From Acidobacteriota bacterium (GTDB lineage Bacteria > Acidobacteriota > Aminicenantia > Aminicenantales > Saccharicenantaceae), in the NCBI GenBank assembly GCA_039683095.1, contig JBDKSB010000013.1, forward strand, positions 1-64,000: a stretch of DNA of 64,000 nucleotides. Direction: 5' to 3'. The notes beneath the pieces were generated by a model. The model saw nothing but the letters and a program-made list of their open reading frames with translations. It made no database searches and was not told the origin of the DNA. Both the position numbers and the translations under genes were made by a program. Of this stretch, positions 18,201 to 25,126 are shown one piece after another (position 1 is the first letter of the stretch; each line of letters opens with the position of its first letter).

Positions 18201-18336
18201 CCCAGGCATTGAGCTCGTTGGACTCGAAGTCCTCCTTATATATATAAGGCTCGAGGGCGGGCTTCGCTCCCGCGGCGAAAAGAACGGACCCCAGCGAGAC
18301 GGCCAGGAACCCCAGGACGGCCGATCTCTTGTTCAT
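15217..18336 (-). CDS. Heparinase II/III-family polysaccharide lyase (large, exported)
   Basis: 1039 aa. A signal peptide (cleavage after LFAAGA) is followed by a beta-rich carbohydrate-binding-like region (about 30-200). A DUF4962/heparinase N-terminal segment starts GHPRLLWTAGKVEAVRARL (about 307), followed by an alpha/alpha-toroid with HSYYPVGELAMDVALAYD and VTNDTSNWVAHI. The heparinase II/III C-terminal sheet has FYNHQHLDQGTFWL near 690 and a later AHSTILVD. Such lyases cleave uronic acid-containing glycans by beta-elimination, giving 4,5-unsaturated uronate ends. The gene follows RraA by 12 bp in the operator-controlled operon. The exact polymer (heparan-, chondroitin-, alginate- or ulvan-like) cannot be read from sequence. 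Confidence 0.88.
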   Translation of the reverse strand: MNKRSAVLGFLAVSLGSVLFAAGAKPALEPYIYKEDFESNELNAWAPYPLGQDTAFDPSFHPGLMVAGDPNISLIQRLAPGSAFEAYAGAQKVLDAWLVPGSKIGFRFYLKTELAAEFLKVRLAAGEAGTVEIAFPAPRTNAWQTIDATYEDVIRQNPRLGGQDIKVNALAVLVKFPKADPAMPIYFGLDDILFSAARAARFAFSEPRMSELAEWRPRIPESPYRRGDSLFLKGRWPFRADSVEIKIEDFPARKKVFHDGRMALKAGEWQARIDLAWPEGLYIGRLTARSGQEALAETEFTVHIAPPASRLGHPRLLWTAGKVEAVRARLSESRFDGVRKEIARDLAWSREKLPPGKVVFDIDRFPRDEPLIGNLPRSISPWGQRIDAWSMALRSSSLSYALLGDAEAGAYGKSVLLKVCDFPFWLHPWFENRGQHSYYPVGELAMDVALAYDLLHDTMSAAERRACRDGLFRNVISGVHRSYVEDNLVTNDTSNWVAHICGGSLVAQAAVFGDGPDVEGREPYFTGAILKLEDFIRRSVGRDGGYGESFGYCGFTMLSLSSALPAVEAVFGVDLAGPLALNYLDMIWAGLIKDRLFFQFGDSTGDLTPLTSWAWFLPKARDPLLTWLYRFLKKGETFADVLYPTEAGPEKSPFDEPPVRLFRDLGTTVFKSGWEKDDFVFVMRTGAFYNHQHLDQGTFWLADRGTLFVEERHGSSYYDDPFYPSSYIQPVAHSTILVDRNPQSQRAGDPRDFAAGFEDHAFVRHFLDGTDTAFVSGDIGRLYWGKVKEMRRNVLYLKPRTILLIDTVVPAEKDVDVTLLFQTARFDDILPGDASSRIVRGGNALHIAHLAPGEVKAAAERTPIYIKTLASENPLTAEGMLTVTARTGRRPLVLANLLKVGGPGERICSAEARGGCVSGSTGGREFAFSTEPGRTFEAGGFTTDALALAWGGDLVFAAMARTLDRAGTKLLASTEPVTCEIGPRRMKYCLDAPATVTLRAAARPAAVLIDGKIRRAFKYDEAAGRLTLALEAGEGTVTY
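18234..18249. repeat. 16-bp perfect AT-rich palindrome inside the heparinase gene
   Basis: CCTTATATATATAAGG is its own reverse complement and lies about 90 bp inside the lyase coding sequence (codons for PYIYK), in otherwise GC-rich DNA. Its TATATATA core recalls the regulon operators, but it does not match their spacing. Confidence 0.4.
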
Positions 18337-18348
18337 GACCGCCCCGGC

Positions 18349-19020
18349 CTACATGACATGGTACTTGTCCCAGACGTCGCTGACCTTGGCCCGCGCCTTG
18401 AGGGCCGTGCGGACCTTCGTTTCGGCCCGGACCCGGCGGGCCGCCTCCTTGACGACGGCCTTCTCGGCCTCCTTGGGAATGAAGACGATGCCGTCCAGAT
18501 CGGCAAAGACGATCTGGCCGGGAAAGACCCTGCGGCCCGCGAACAGGACCGGCTGATCGCATTCGACGACGGCCGCCCGGTCCGTGGTGTCGATGGGAGA
18601 GACGCCCTTGGCGAAGACCGGGAACCGCATCCGGACGATCTTGCGCGCGTCGCGGGTGTAGCCGTCGACCAGGCAGCCGCGGGCGCCGCGGCTGCTCATG
18701 GCCGTGGCCGAGAGTTCTCCCATGATCCCCGTTTCCAGGGGCTTGGTCGAGGTGGCCAGCACGACTTGCCCGGGCTTGAGGCTGTCCATGAGGGCGATCG
18801 CGAGCTTGTACGGATTCTCGCGCCCCGTGAGCATCGGAGCGTTGAGAAGGGTCCGAACCCTGCCTGCGCATATGGCCTGGGGGAAGAGGGGACGCACCAG
18901 GGCATGAGGGCTGGCCGCGCACTCGGAGAAACCCATCTCATCCAGGATATCGGACAGGGCGCCCGAGTAGAAAACGCGTTCCATGAACTTGAACATCTCT
19001 ACTTCGTTCTTGAAATTCAT
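18349..19020 (-). CDS. RraA-family aldolase/decarboxylase-like protein
   Basis: 223 aa. RraA/HMG-aldolase signatures are GELSATAMSSRGARGCLVDG, then YTRDARKI (catalytic Arg-Asp), then FPVFAKGVSPIDT and PGQIVFADLDGIVFIP. The family includes 4-hydroxy-4-methyl-2-oxoglutarate aldolase/oxaloacetate decarboxylase and other pyruvate-forming aldolases, besides RNase E inhibitors. Beside sugar-acid genes a class II aldolase role is the natural reading. It is the first gene of a leftward operon whose promoter carries operator site 3; the start follows GGATGA. Confidence 0.82.
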   Translation of the reverse strand: MNFKNEVEMFKFMERVFYSGALSDILDEMGFSECAASPHALVRPLFPQAICAGRVRTLLNAPMLTGRENPYKLAIALMDSLKPGQVVLATSTKPLETGIMGELSATAMSSRGARGCLVDGYTRDARKIVRMRFPVFAKGVSPIDTTDRAAVVECDQPVLFAGRRVFPGQIVFADLDGIVFIPKEAEKAVVKEAARRVRAETKVRTALKARAKVSDVWDKYHVM

Positions 19021-19049
19021 AGTTCATCCTTTTTAATAGCCTGGATAAA

Positions 19050-19068
19050 TCGTATATCGTATATCATA
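19050..19068. promoter_or_regulatory. Operator site 3 over the RraA-heparinase operon promoter
   Basis: Identical to operator site 1 over at least 21 bp (19049-19069). On the minus strand TTGATT (19087-19082) plus 17 nt gives ATATAC (19064-19059) inside the site, 30 nt before the RraA ATG. The -35-to-operator distance equals that at site 1. Confidence 0.72.
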
Positions 19069-19209
19069 GACCTTTCGTCTAAATCAACCATTGCCGGGAC
19101 CGCCGGCCCAAGGAAGAGCCCGGCCGGCCTCTCGAACGCCTTCGACCGATGGCTGGTGGACAATGGAAGTTCCTCGGCCTCCGGAGCGGTCTTCAGAGGC
19201 CCGGTCCGT

Positions 19210-20238
19210 TCAGATATTGATCTTTATCTTTTCCGGCTTGCCGGAAGCCAGCGACCGATGGATGGCTTCCAGGACCGCCGTGCTCCGAACGCCCTCGCGG
19301 GCATTGACGTGGGGCTCCGTGTCGTGCTCGATGGCATAGATGAAGCCCCGGATCGCCGCGGGAAAGGCCCCCTGCCATTCGTCGAAGACCTTGTAATTAA
19401 GGAAAGTCCTGGGGCAGCTGAACTTCTCCTGGAGCATGGCATCGACGGCCTCGGCCTGCCGGTCGATCTGGAGGGTGCCCTTGCTCCCGATGAGCTCCAT
19501 ATAGGAGTCGGGCATGTAGGGGCTCGTCTCCGGGTAGATCCAGACGGCCTCGTACGTGGCGAATTTCCCGCCCTCGTAGGTGACCACCGACTGGATGCCG
19601 TCATAGGTATCGAAGCCTTCCTGGACCAGGACCTTCTTGATGCCCCGGGCGTAGGCCTCGACCGGGTCGGCGTCGAACCACCAGGTCATCAGGTCGATGT
19701 CGTGGCACGACAGGAACCAGGCCGGCGTCGTCCGGGCCGACCAGGACCGGATCATCTTGGTGGGCACGGAGATCGGGTTGTTCTTCCGGGCAAAGCCGAT
19801 CATGGGCTCGCCGAGATCGCCGGAGGCCACCAGCTCCTTGACCTTGTGATAGGGCGAGAGCCAGCGATGGTTGAAATCCACCTGGAGCTTCTTCCTGGTC
19901 TTCTGGACGACCCGGCAGATCTCCTCCGCCTCGGCCTGAGAGGTCGTCAGCGGCTTTTCGACGTAGACGTGGCAGCCGGCCAGGAGCGAATCGACGACGG
20001 GGGCCTTGTGGAAGTTGTCCGGCGTCGCCACGCCCACGGCGTCGAGCCGTTCGCTCTCGAGCATCGCCTTGTGGTTCGTGTACAGGGCCTTGACGTTGAA
20101 CTCGCGGCCGCTCTTCTCGAGCCGCTCCCGGTCGGGATCGCAGAAGGCCGCGACCTCGACGCCGGGGACCAAGCCGAGGACCCGGGCCAGGGAATTGCCC
20201 ATGATCCCGGCGCCGATGATGCCGAATCTCAATGCCAT
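19210..20238 (-). CDS. Gfo/Idh/MocA-family oxidoreductase
   Basis: 342 aa. The N-terminal Rossmann fold begins FGIIGAGIMGNS, with VYVEKPLT near 93 carrying the catalytic Lys of the EKP motif. The C-terminal domain has LSCHDIDLMTWW, the usual H-x-x-D-L segment lining the active site. These enzymes oxidise or reduce sugars and inositols with NAD(P). It is third in the M20-alcohol dehydrogenase-Gfo leftward operon, and AAGGAG precedes its start. It could reduce an unsaturated uronate product or a keto-sugar; the sequence alone does not decide. Confidence 0.88.
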   Translation of the reverse strand: MALRFGIIGAGIMGNSLARVLGLVPGVEVAAFCDPDRERLEKSGREFNVKALYTNHKAMLESERLDAVGVATPDNFHKAPVVDSLLAGCHVYVEKPLTTSQAEAEEICRVVQKTRKKLQVDFNHRWLSPYHKVKELVASGDLGEPMIGFARKNNPISVPTKMIRSWSARTTPAWFLSCHDIDLMTWWFDADPVEAYARGIKKVLVQEGFDTYDGIQSVVTYEGGKFATYEAVWIYPETSPYMPDSYMELIGSKGTLQIDRQAEAVDAMLQEKFSCPRTFLNYKVFDEWQGAFPAAIRGFIYAIEHDTEPHVNAREGVRSTAVLEAIHRSLASGKPEKIKINI

Positions 20239-20269
20239 GTGGATCTCCTTGTTCCGGATATTGCTGAGA

Positions 20270-21310
20270 TCAGGGGAGGAAGATCCCCTTGATGCCCTTC
20301 TTGCTTTCGAGGTCGGCGAAGAATTCCGCCCACTTCTCGAGCCCTCCCGCGTGGGTCATGAGCGGCCGCACGTCGATCTGGCCCGAGTGGATGAGATGGA
20401 TGGCCCGGTCCCAGGAAGTGTAGGACGTGGACATGTTGAAGATCCAGTCCGCCGCCTTGGACATCATCGCGCCATAAGGGAACCGGACCTCGGGCCGGCC
20501 CGTCAGGCCGATGGCCGTGACCCGGCCCATCTTGCGAACGAGGCGCGCGGCCAGGCCGATGCCGCCCTCGGATCCGCTGGCCTCTACGACCAGGTCCGCC
20601 CCCCGTCCGCCCGTGAGGGCCTCGACGGCGGCGGGGACGTCTTCCCGCTGGACGTTCCAGACATTGTCGATGGCCGCGTTCGCCCGGGCCAGGGAGAGGC
20701 GCAGGCCCTCGTCCGCGTTCGTCCCGGCCACGCCGACCCTGGCGGCCCCGCCCGCCTTGGCGGCCATGGCCGCCATGAGCCCGATCGGCCCGGGACCGAT
20801 GACCACGACCGTGTCGGCGGGTTCGACCCGGCCGCGTTCGAGGACGTCGCGAACGACATTGGCGGCGGGCTCCACGAACGCCGCCTCGTCGAACGGCATG
20901 TCGTCCGGGATCCGGTGGAGGAGGGCCGGCTCGGGAAAGCGCATATATTTCGCGAAACATCCGTCGATCCCCCAGCCCGGCGACCTCTTGGACGCGCAGA
21001 TCTGCCTGTTGCCGGTCCGGCAGAGCCAGCAGCTGCCGCAGGCCAGGGTATGCGGCTCCCCGACGACCCTGTCCCCGACCTCCCAGCCCCGGACGTCCGG
21101 GCCCTTGGCGGCGATGACCCCCGAGAACTCGTGCCCGATGATGACGGGCGGCCAATACGGGAAGGCGTCGTGGAAGATATGCAGGTCGGTGCCGCAGATC
21201 CCGGCGGCCTTGACCTCGATGAGGACCTCGCCCGCGCCGATCTTCGGGACCGGGACGTCCCGAAGCTCGACCAGGCCCTCCCCTTTCGCGGTCTTGACCA
21301 AGGCTTTCAT
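20270..21310 (-). CDS. Zinc-dependent medium-chain alcohol/sorbitol-type dehydrogenase
   Basis: 346 aa from ATG 21310, which gives the usual MKAL family start; an in-frame ATG at 21328 would overlap the M20 stop. Catalytic zinc ligands: Cys in GICGTDLH and His-Glu in GHEFSG. The structural zinc site is C-x2-C-x2-C-x7-C in CGSCWLCRTGNRQIC. The nucleotide-binding motif is VVIGPGPIGL. Related enzymes include threonine, sorbitol and galactitol dehydrogenases. It lies 10 bp after the M20 gene and 31 bp before the Gfo gene, under operator site 4. A role oxidising a hydroxyl of the sugar or amino-sugar intermediate is inferred. Confidence 0.88.
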   Translation of the reverse strand: MKALVKTAKGEGLVELRDVPVPKIGAGEVLIEVKAAGICGTDLHIFHDAFPYWPPVIIGHEFSGVIAAKGPDVRGWEVGDRVVGEPHTLACGSCWLCRTGNRQICASKRSPGWGIDGCFAKYMRFPEPALLHRIPDDMPFDEAAFVEPAANVVRDVLERGRVEPADTVVVIGPGPIGLMAAMAAKAGGAARVGVAGTNADEGLRLSLARANAAIDNVWNVQREDVPAAVEALTGGRGADLVVEASGSEGGIGLAARLVRKMGRVTAIGLTGRPEVRFPYGAMMSKAADWIFNMSTSYTSWDRAIHLIHSGQIDVRPLMTHAGGLEKWAEFFADLESKKGIKGIFLP

Positions 21311-21320
21311 CCGGCTTTCT

Positions 21321-22553
21321 TTAGGCATGGTCCAATCCGCTCCAATCATCGATGAATCCGAGGATGGCCGCGGCGGCCTTCCGGATATCGTCGATCACGA
21401 TATGTTCGTCCTTGCTGTGCGCCGAGGCCAGGGCCCCCGGGCCGAAGACGGCCGTCGGGATGCCGAGGCCAACCGAGTATCTCCAGGCGTCACAAGAAGC
21501 GTTCATGAACGCCGGCCGCGACGCGGCGCCGGCCCGGCGGCCCGAGGCCGCGAGCCCCTCGACCAGAGGATGATCGGCCGGCAGGAACGACGGGTCGTTG
21601 TTGAGCATGGGGAAGGTGATCTCGGCCCGGAAGGGGCTGACGGCCCGGGCCAGCTTCTCCCGGATCTCTTCCCTGCGGAAGGGAGGGAGGAAGCCGAAGA
21701 CGCCTTTGAGGACGGCTTCCGAGGGCGAGGCCGCCGGCCAGTTCCCCGCTTGAAGCATCCCGAAGGTGCAGGGCGCCGGGTCGGGGTGCCCGGCGATCGC
21801 GGCGACGCTCTTCCGGGAGACATCCAAGGTTTCGGCCCGGACCGCCTCGATGGCCTCCATGACCCGGATGGCCGTCTTGAGGGCGCTCGAGGTCGTGCCC
21901 GGGCTGCCGCTGTGGCCGGCGATACCGGACGTCCTGACCTCGAACCAGACCGCCCCGCGCACGAGGTGAGCGACCTCGAGGGCCGTCGGCTCCAGGACGA
22001 TCGCGGCGTCCGCGGTTAGCCCGTTCCGCTGGACGAAAAGGGTGCCGTTGCCGCCGCATTCCTCCTCGAGCACGAAATCCGCCGTCAGGTCGCCCCGCGG
22101 CTTGAGACCGAGGTCGGAGAGCGTCTTGAAGACGAGCCAGAGCACGGCGGCCTGGCCCTTGGCGTCGCAGGATCCCCTGCCGAAGACTTTCCCGTCCGAT
22201 ATCCTGGCCTTGAACGCATCGTCCTGCCCGGGCGTGGCCGGCACGACATCGAGATGAGTGTTCAAGGCCAGGCTCCTCCCCTTGCCTGTCCCGAGAAGCT
22301 TCAGCCTCAGGTTGGCCGCGCCGGCATAGCTGAAGCCATCCAGCCGGAAGGCGTAATCGGGATCGTCCTGGAGAGAGTCGGGAACGGGAATGAGTTCCAC
22401 GGAATCGGCGCAGCCTTCGAGCCGGGTTTTGAGGTAGCGGCCGGGACCGGCTTCGTTCCCGCGCGTCGAGGGGAACGAGATCAGCTCGGCCAGGATCTCG
22501 ATCGATCCTTCAAGATTCTTATCGATCGTCCGGAAAATATCGGGTTTGTTCAT
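21321..22553 (-). CDS. M20-family (ArgE/DapE-type) deacylase or peptidase
   Basis: 410 aa. Metal-ligand motifs: NTHLDVVP (His100, Asp102), VFGRGSCDAKGQ (bridging Asp near 131), VLEEECGGNG (catalytic and metal Glu near 165), and His in the C-terminal SAHSKDEH. M20 enzymes remove acyl groups from amino acids (ArgE, aminoacylase) or cleave dipeptides. Being first gene after the operator, opposite KDG kinase and near an aminotransferase, it may strip an N-acyl or N-aminoacyl group from the imported sugar acid or a linked amino acid. No strong ribosome site is visible before its ATG. Confidence 0.85.
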   Translation of the reverse strand: MNKPDIFRTIDKNLEGSIEILAELISFPSTRGNEAGPGRYLKTRLEGCADSVELIPVPDSLQDDPDYAFRLDGFSYAGAANLRLKLLGTGKGRSLALNTHLDVVPATPGQDDAFKARISDGKVFGRGSCDAKGQAAVLWLVFKTLSDLGLKPRGDLTADFVLEEECGGNGTLFVQRNGLTADAAIVLEPTALEVAHLVRGAVWFEVRTSGIAGHSGSPGTTSSALKTAIRVMEAIEAVRAETLDVSRKSVAAIAGHPDPAPCTFGMLQAGNWPAASPSEAVLKGVFGFLPPFRREEIREKLARAVSPFRAEITFPMLNNDPSFLPADHPLVEGLAASGRRAGAASRPAFMNASCDAWRYSVGLGIPTAVFGPGALASAHSKDEHIVIDDIRKAAAAILGFIDDWSGLDHA

Positions 22554-22581
22554 TTTTCTACTTGCTATTCATAAGCAAAGA

Positions 22582-22633
22582 TTGATAACATATATCATAT
22601 ACGATATATATCATGCTGTAGCTGTTTCGTCAA
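22582..22633. promoter_or_regulatory. Operator site 4 in a bidirectional promoter with one shared -10
   Basis: Rightward: TTGATA (22582-22587), 17-nt spacer, TATATA (22605-22610). Leftward: TTGACG (22633-22628), 17-nt spacer, and the same TATATA, which is self-complementary. The operator (22593-22611, read on the minus strand, 15 of 19 matches to site 1) covers the shared -10, so one bound regulator could silence both the M20 operon and the KDG kinase operon. Confidence 0.65.
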
Positions 22634-22658
22634 AAAGAATTTTGAAGGAGGGATGCGC

Positions 22659-23687
22659 GTGATAAAGGTCGCGACATTCGGCGAGATCATGCTCAGGCTC
22701 TCTTCCCCGGGGAAGGAGAAACTTCTCCAGTCTCCATTATTCAATGCCACATTCGGAGGGGGAGAAGCAAACGTCGCCGTATCATTGGCGTGCTTCGGCC
22801 ATGAGGCCCGGTTCATATCCGTCATTCCCGACAATCCCGTCGGCGACGCCGCTGTCGCGGAGCTGAGGCGCCGCGGCGTCGGGACGGATTTCGTCGTTCG
22901 CAAAGGAAAGCGGCTCGGCATCTATTTCGCCGAGACGGGGGCCGATCGCCGCCCGTCCAAGGTCGTCTACGACCGGGAGCGTTCCGCGATCGCCGAGGCC
23001 GTCCCCGGCGACATCGATTGGGACGAGGCCCTCCAGGGCGTCGACTGGTTCCACACCTCGGGCATCACGCCGGCCATCAGCGCCTCCGCGGCGGAGCTGA
23101 CCGTGGAGGGCCTGCAGGCGGCCAGGCGCCGGGGGGTCACGATCTCCGTGGACCTCAACTATCGCGGCAAGCTCTGGAAATACGGGACTCCGGCGCCGGA
23201 CATCATGCGCCGCGTCCTGGCCCTGGCCGACATCGCCATCGGCAACGAAGAGGACTGCCAGAAATCCCTGGGCCTCGCGGCCCCGGGCGATGTCCGGTCG
23301 GGGCGCCTCGATCTCGCCGGCTACGAGGCCCTGACCCTCGAGGTCCTAAAACTGTTCCCGAACCTCAAGACGATCGCGCTGACCCTCCGCGAGAGCTTCA
23401 GCGCCGACCGCAACGGCTGGTCGGCCGTCCTGAGAGATGCCGGCGGGTTCATCCAGGGTCCCAGGTACGAGATCCCGGTCATCGTCGACCGGATAGGAAG
23501 CGGGGACGCCTTCGCGGCCGGCCTCATTCACGGGCTGAAGAAATTCGGGCGAGGGGCGGAAGCCCTGTCCTTCGCGGTCGCGGCTTCCTGCCTGAAGCAT
23601 TCGATCCCCGGCGATTTCAACCTGGTCTCGGAGGCCGACGTCCTGTCCCTCATGCGCGGCGACGCTTCGGGGCGCGTGCAGCGATGA
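22659..23687 (+). CDS. kdgK: 2-keto-3-deoxygluconate kinase (PfkB family)
   Basis: 342 aa. I choose GTG 22659, because GGAGGG (22647-22652) then lies 6 nt away; the ATG at 22653 would abut the ribosome site. The product opens [14 protein letters not shown], with [16 protein letters not shown] (PfkB signature 1) and [16 protein letters not shown] near 277-292 (signature 2, catalytic Asp). FGEIMLRL plus GGGEANVA is typical of KDG kinases, which phosphorylate 2-keto-3-deoxygluconate to KDPG, the substrate of the aldolase at 28304-28954. It starts the rightward operon with the aminotransferase and symporter. A related keto-deoxy sugar acid is possible. Confidence 0.85.
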   Translation: MIKVATFGEIMLRLSSPGKEKLLQSPLFNATFGGGEANVAVSLACFGHEARFISVIPDNPVGDAAVAELRRRGVGTDFVVRKGKRLGIYFAETGADRRPSKVVYDRERSAIAEAVPGDIDWDEALQGVDWFHTSGITPAISASAAELTVEGLQAARRRGVTISVDLNYRGKLWKYGTPAPDIMRRVLALADIAIGNEEDCQKSLGLAAPGDVRSGRLDLAGYEALTLEVLKLFPNLKTIALTLRESFSADRNGWSAVLRDAGGFIQGPRYEIPVIVDRIGSGDAFAAGLIHGLKKFGRGAEALSFAVAASCLKHSIPGDFNLVSEADVLSLMRGDASGRVQR

Positions 23688-23699
23688 GGGGGGAGACCC

Positions 23700-23720
23700 G
23701 GCCAGGCGGCCGGCCTGGCC
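23700..23720. other. Strong intercistronic hairpin between kdgK and the aminotransferase
   Basis: GGCCAGGC, a 5-nt loop, then GCCTGGCC makes a perfect 8-bp GC stem. It is not followed by a T-run, so it is more likely an mRNA-processing or stability element, or a weak attenuator, than an intrinsic terminator. Confidence 0.4.
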
Positions 23721-23773
23721 GCCCAGAAAGAAGGCCATATATCTCAAGTTCCCGATGATAAGGAAACCACACC

Positions 23774-25066
23774 ATGCCTAATTCCGGTTCAAAAACCAAA
23801 GAGTTCCTGGAGATATCCCGCAAGTACGAGCCCGGCTGCATGAACTGGCAGGCGCCCGTCGTCTGGGACCACGCCCTCGGAGCGGAGATCTGGGATGTCG
23901 ACGGCAAGCACTATATCGACTGGACGTCGGGCGTCCTGGTGGCCAATGTCGGCCACGCCCACCCGCGCCTGGCCGAGGCCCTCGCCTCGCAGGCTTCCCG
24001 GCTCCTCAATCCCTTCGACTTCCCGACCCCGGAGCGGCTGCGGCTGGCCCGGAAGATCGTTGAAACCACGCCGCCGCACCTGGACAAGGTCATCTTCGTC
24101 ACGACCGGGTCCGAGGCCGCCGACGCCGCCATCCGCCTTGTCAAAAGATACAAGGGCAAGTACGAGATCGTCTCGTTCTGGGGAGGCTTCCACGGCCGGA
24201 CGTTCGGGCCGATGAGCCTCAGCGGGATCCCCAAGATCAGGCGGAATTACGGGCCGCTCGTGCCCGGAACGATCCTGGTCCCCTACCCCTACTGCTATCG
24301 CTGCCCGTTCGGGAAAACCCATCCGGAATGCGGGCTGTTCTGCCTCGACTTCATCGACGAGTCGGTCCGGGTCCAGTCCTCGGGCTCCCTGGCGGCCGTC
24401 ATGATCGAGCCCTACCAGGGGACGGCGGGCTTCATCTTCCCCCCTCCGGGCTTCCTGAAGAAGCTCGAAGCCTGGGCCAGGAAGAAGGGCCTCGTTTTCA
24501 TCCTGGACGAGGTCCAGGCCTCCTACGGGCGGACGGGGACGATGTGGGCCCTCGAGCACGAGGGGCTCGAGCCGGACGTCCTGCTTCTCGGCAAGGGGAT
24601 CGGCAGCGGCGTGCCCATCGCCGCCGTCGCGACCCGGTCCGAGATCATCTCCTGCCTCGATTCGGGGGAGCTGTCCTCGACCATGGGCGGGAATCCCCTC
24701 AGCTGCGCGGGAGCGCTGGCGGTTTTCGATATCATCGAAAAGGAAGGGCTCGTCGAGAAGGCGGCCAAGAACGGCGCCTACCTCAAGGACAAGCTCCTCG
24801 GGCTCATGGCCAAGCACGCCGTCATCGGCGACGTCCGGGGCATGGGCCTCGTCATGGGCATCGAGTTCGTCAAGGACCGCGCGACCAGGGAACCGGCGCC
24901 GGACACGGCCAAGCAGGTCGTCGTCAAGTGCGTCGAGAACGGGCTGATGGTCGGGAAGCTCGGCATCTACGGCAACGTCATGCGCGTGGCCCCTCCCCTG
25001 GTCATCACGCCCGAGCTCATCGACCGCTCGGTCGGCATCCTGGACAAGGTCCTGTCGGAGCTTTAG
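23774..25066 (+). CDS. Class III PLP-dependent aminotransferase
   Basis: 430 aa. Features of the 4-aminobutyrate/ornithine aminotransferase fold: GKHYIDWTSG, VTTGSEAADAAI, FHGRTFG, FILDEVQASYGRTG (Asp near 246 binding the pyridine N) and LLLGKGIGSG (Schiff-base Lys near 274). A Cys-rich insert, YCYRCPFGKTHPECGLFC (about 175-192), is unusual for the family. AAGGAAA precedes the ATG. In the KDG kinase operon, and opposite an M20 deacylase, it may remove an amino group freed by deacylation of an amino sugar acid or amino acid. Family sure; substrate inferred. Confidence 0.88.
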   Translation: MPNSGSKTKEFLEISRKYEPGCMNWQAPVVWDHALGAEIWDVDGKHYIDWTSGVLVANVGHAHPRLAEALASQASRLLNPFDFPTPERLRLARKIVETTPPHLDKVIFVTTGSEAADAAIRLVKRYKGKYEIVSFWGGFHGRTFGPMSLSGIPKIRRNYGPLVPGTILVPYPYCYRCPFGKTHPECGLFCLDFIDESVRVQSSGSLAAVMIEPYQGTAGFIFPPPGFLKKLEAWARKKGLVFILDEVQASYGRTGTMWALEHEGLEPDVLLLGKGIGSGVPIAAVATRSEIISCLDSGELSSTMGGNPLSCAGALAVFDIIEKEGLVEKAAKNGAYLKDKLLGLMAKHAVIGDVRGMGLVMGIEFVKDRATREPAPDTAKQVVVKCVENGLMVGKLGIYGNVMRVAPPLVITPELIDRSVGILDKVLSEL

Positions 25067-25126
25067 GGCCCGAGGTTCCACCCAGATCAGCGGGGCCGGC
25101 CGGCCGGCCCTCGGAGGAGATACAGA

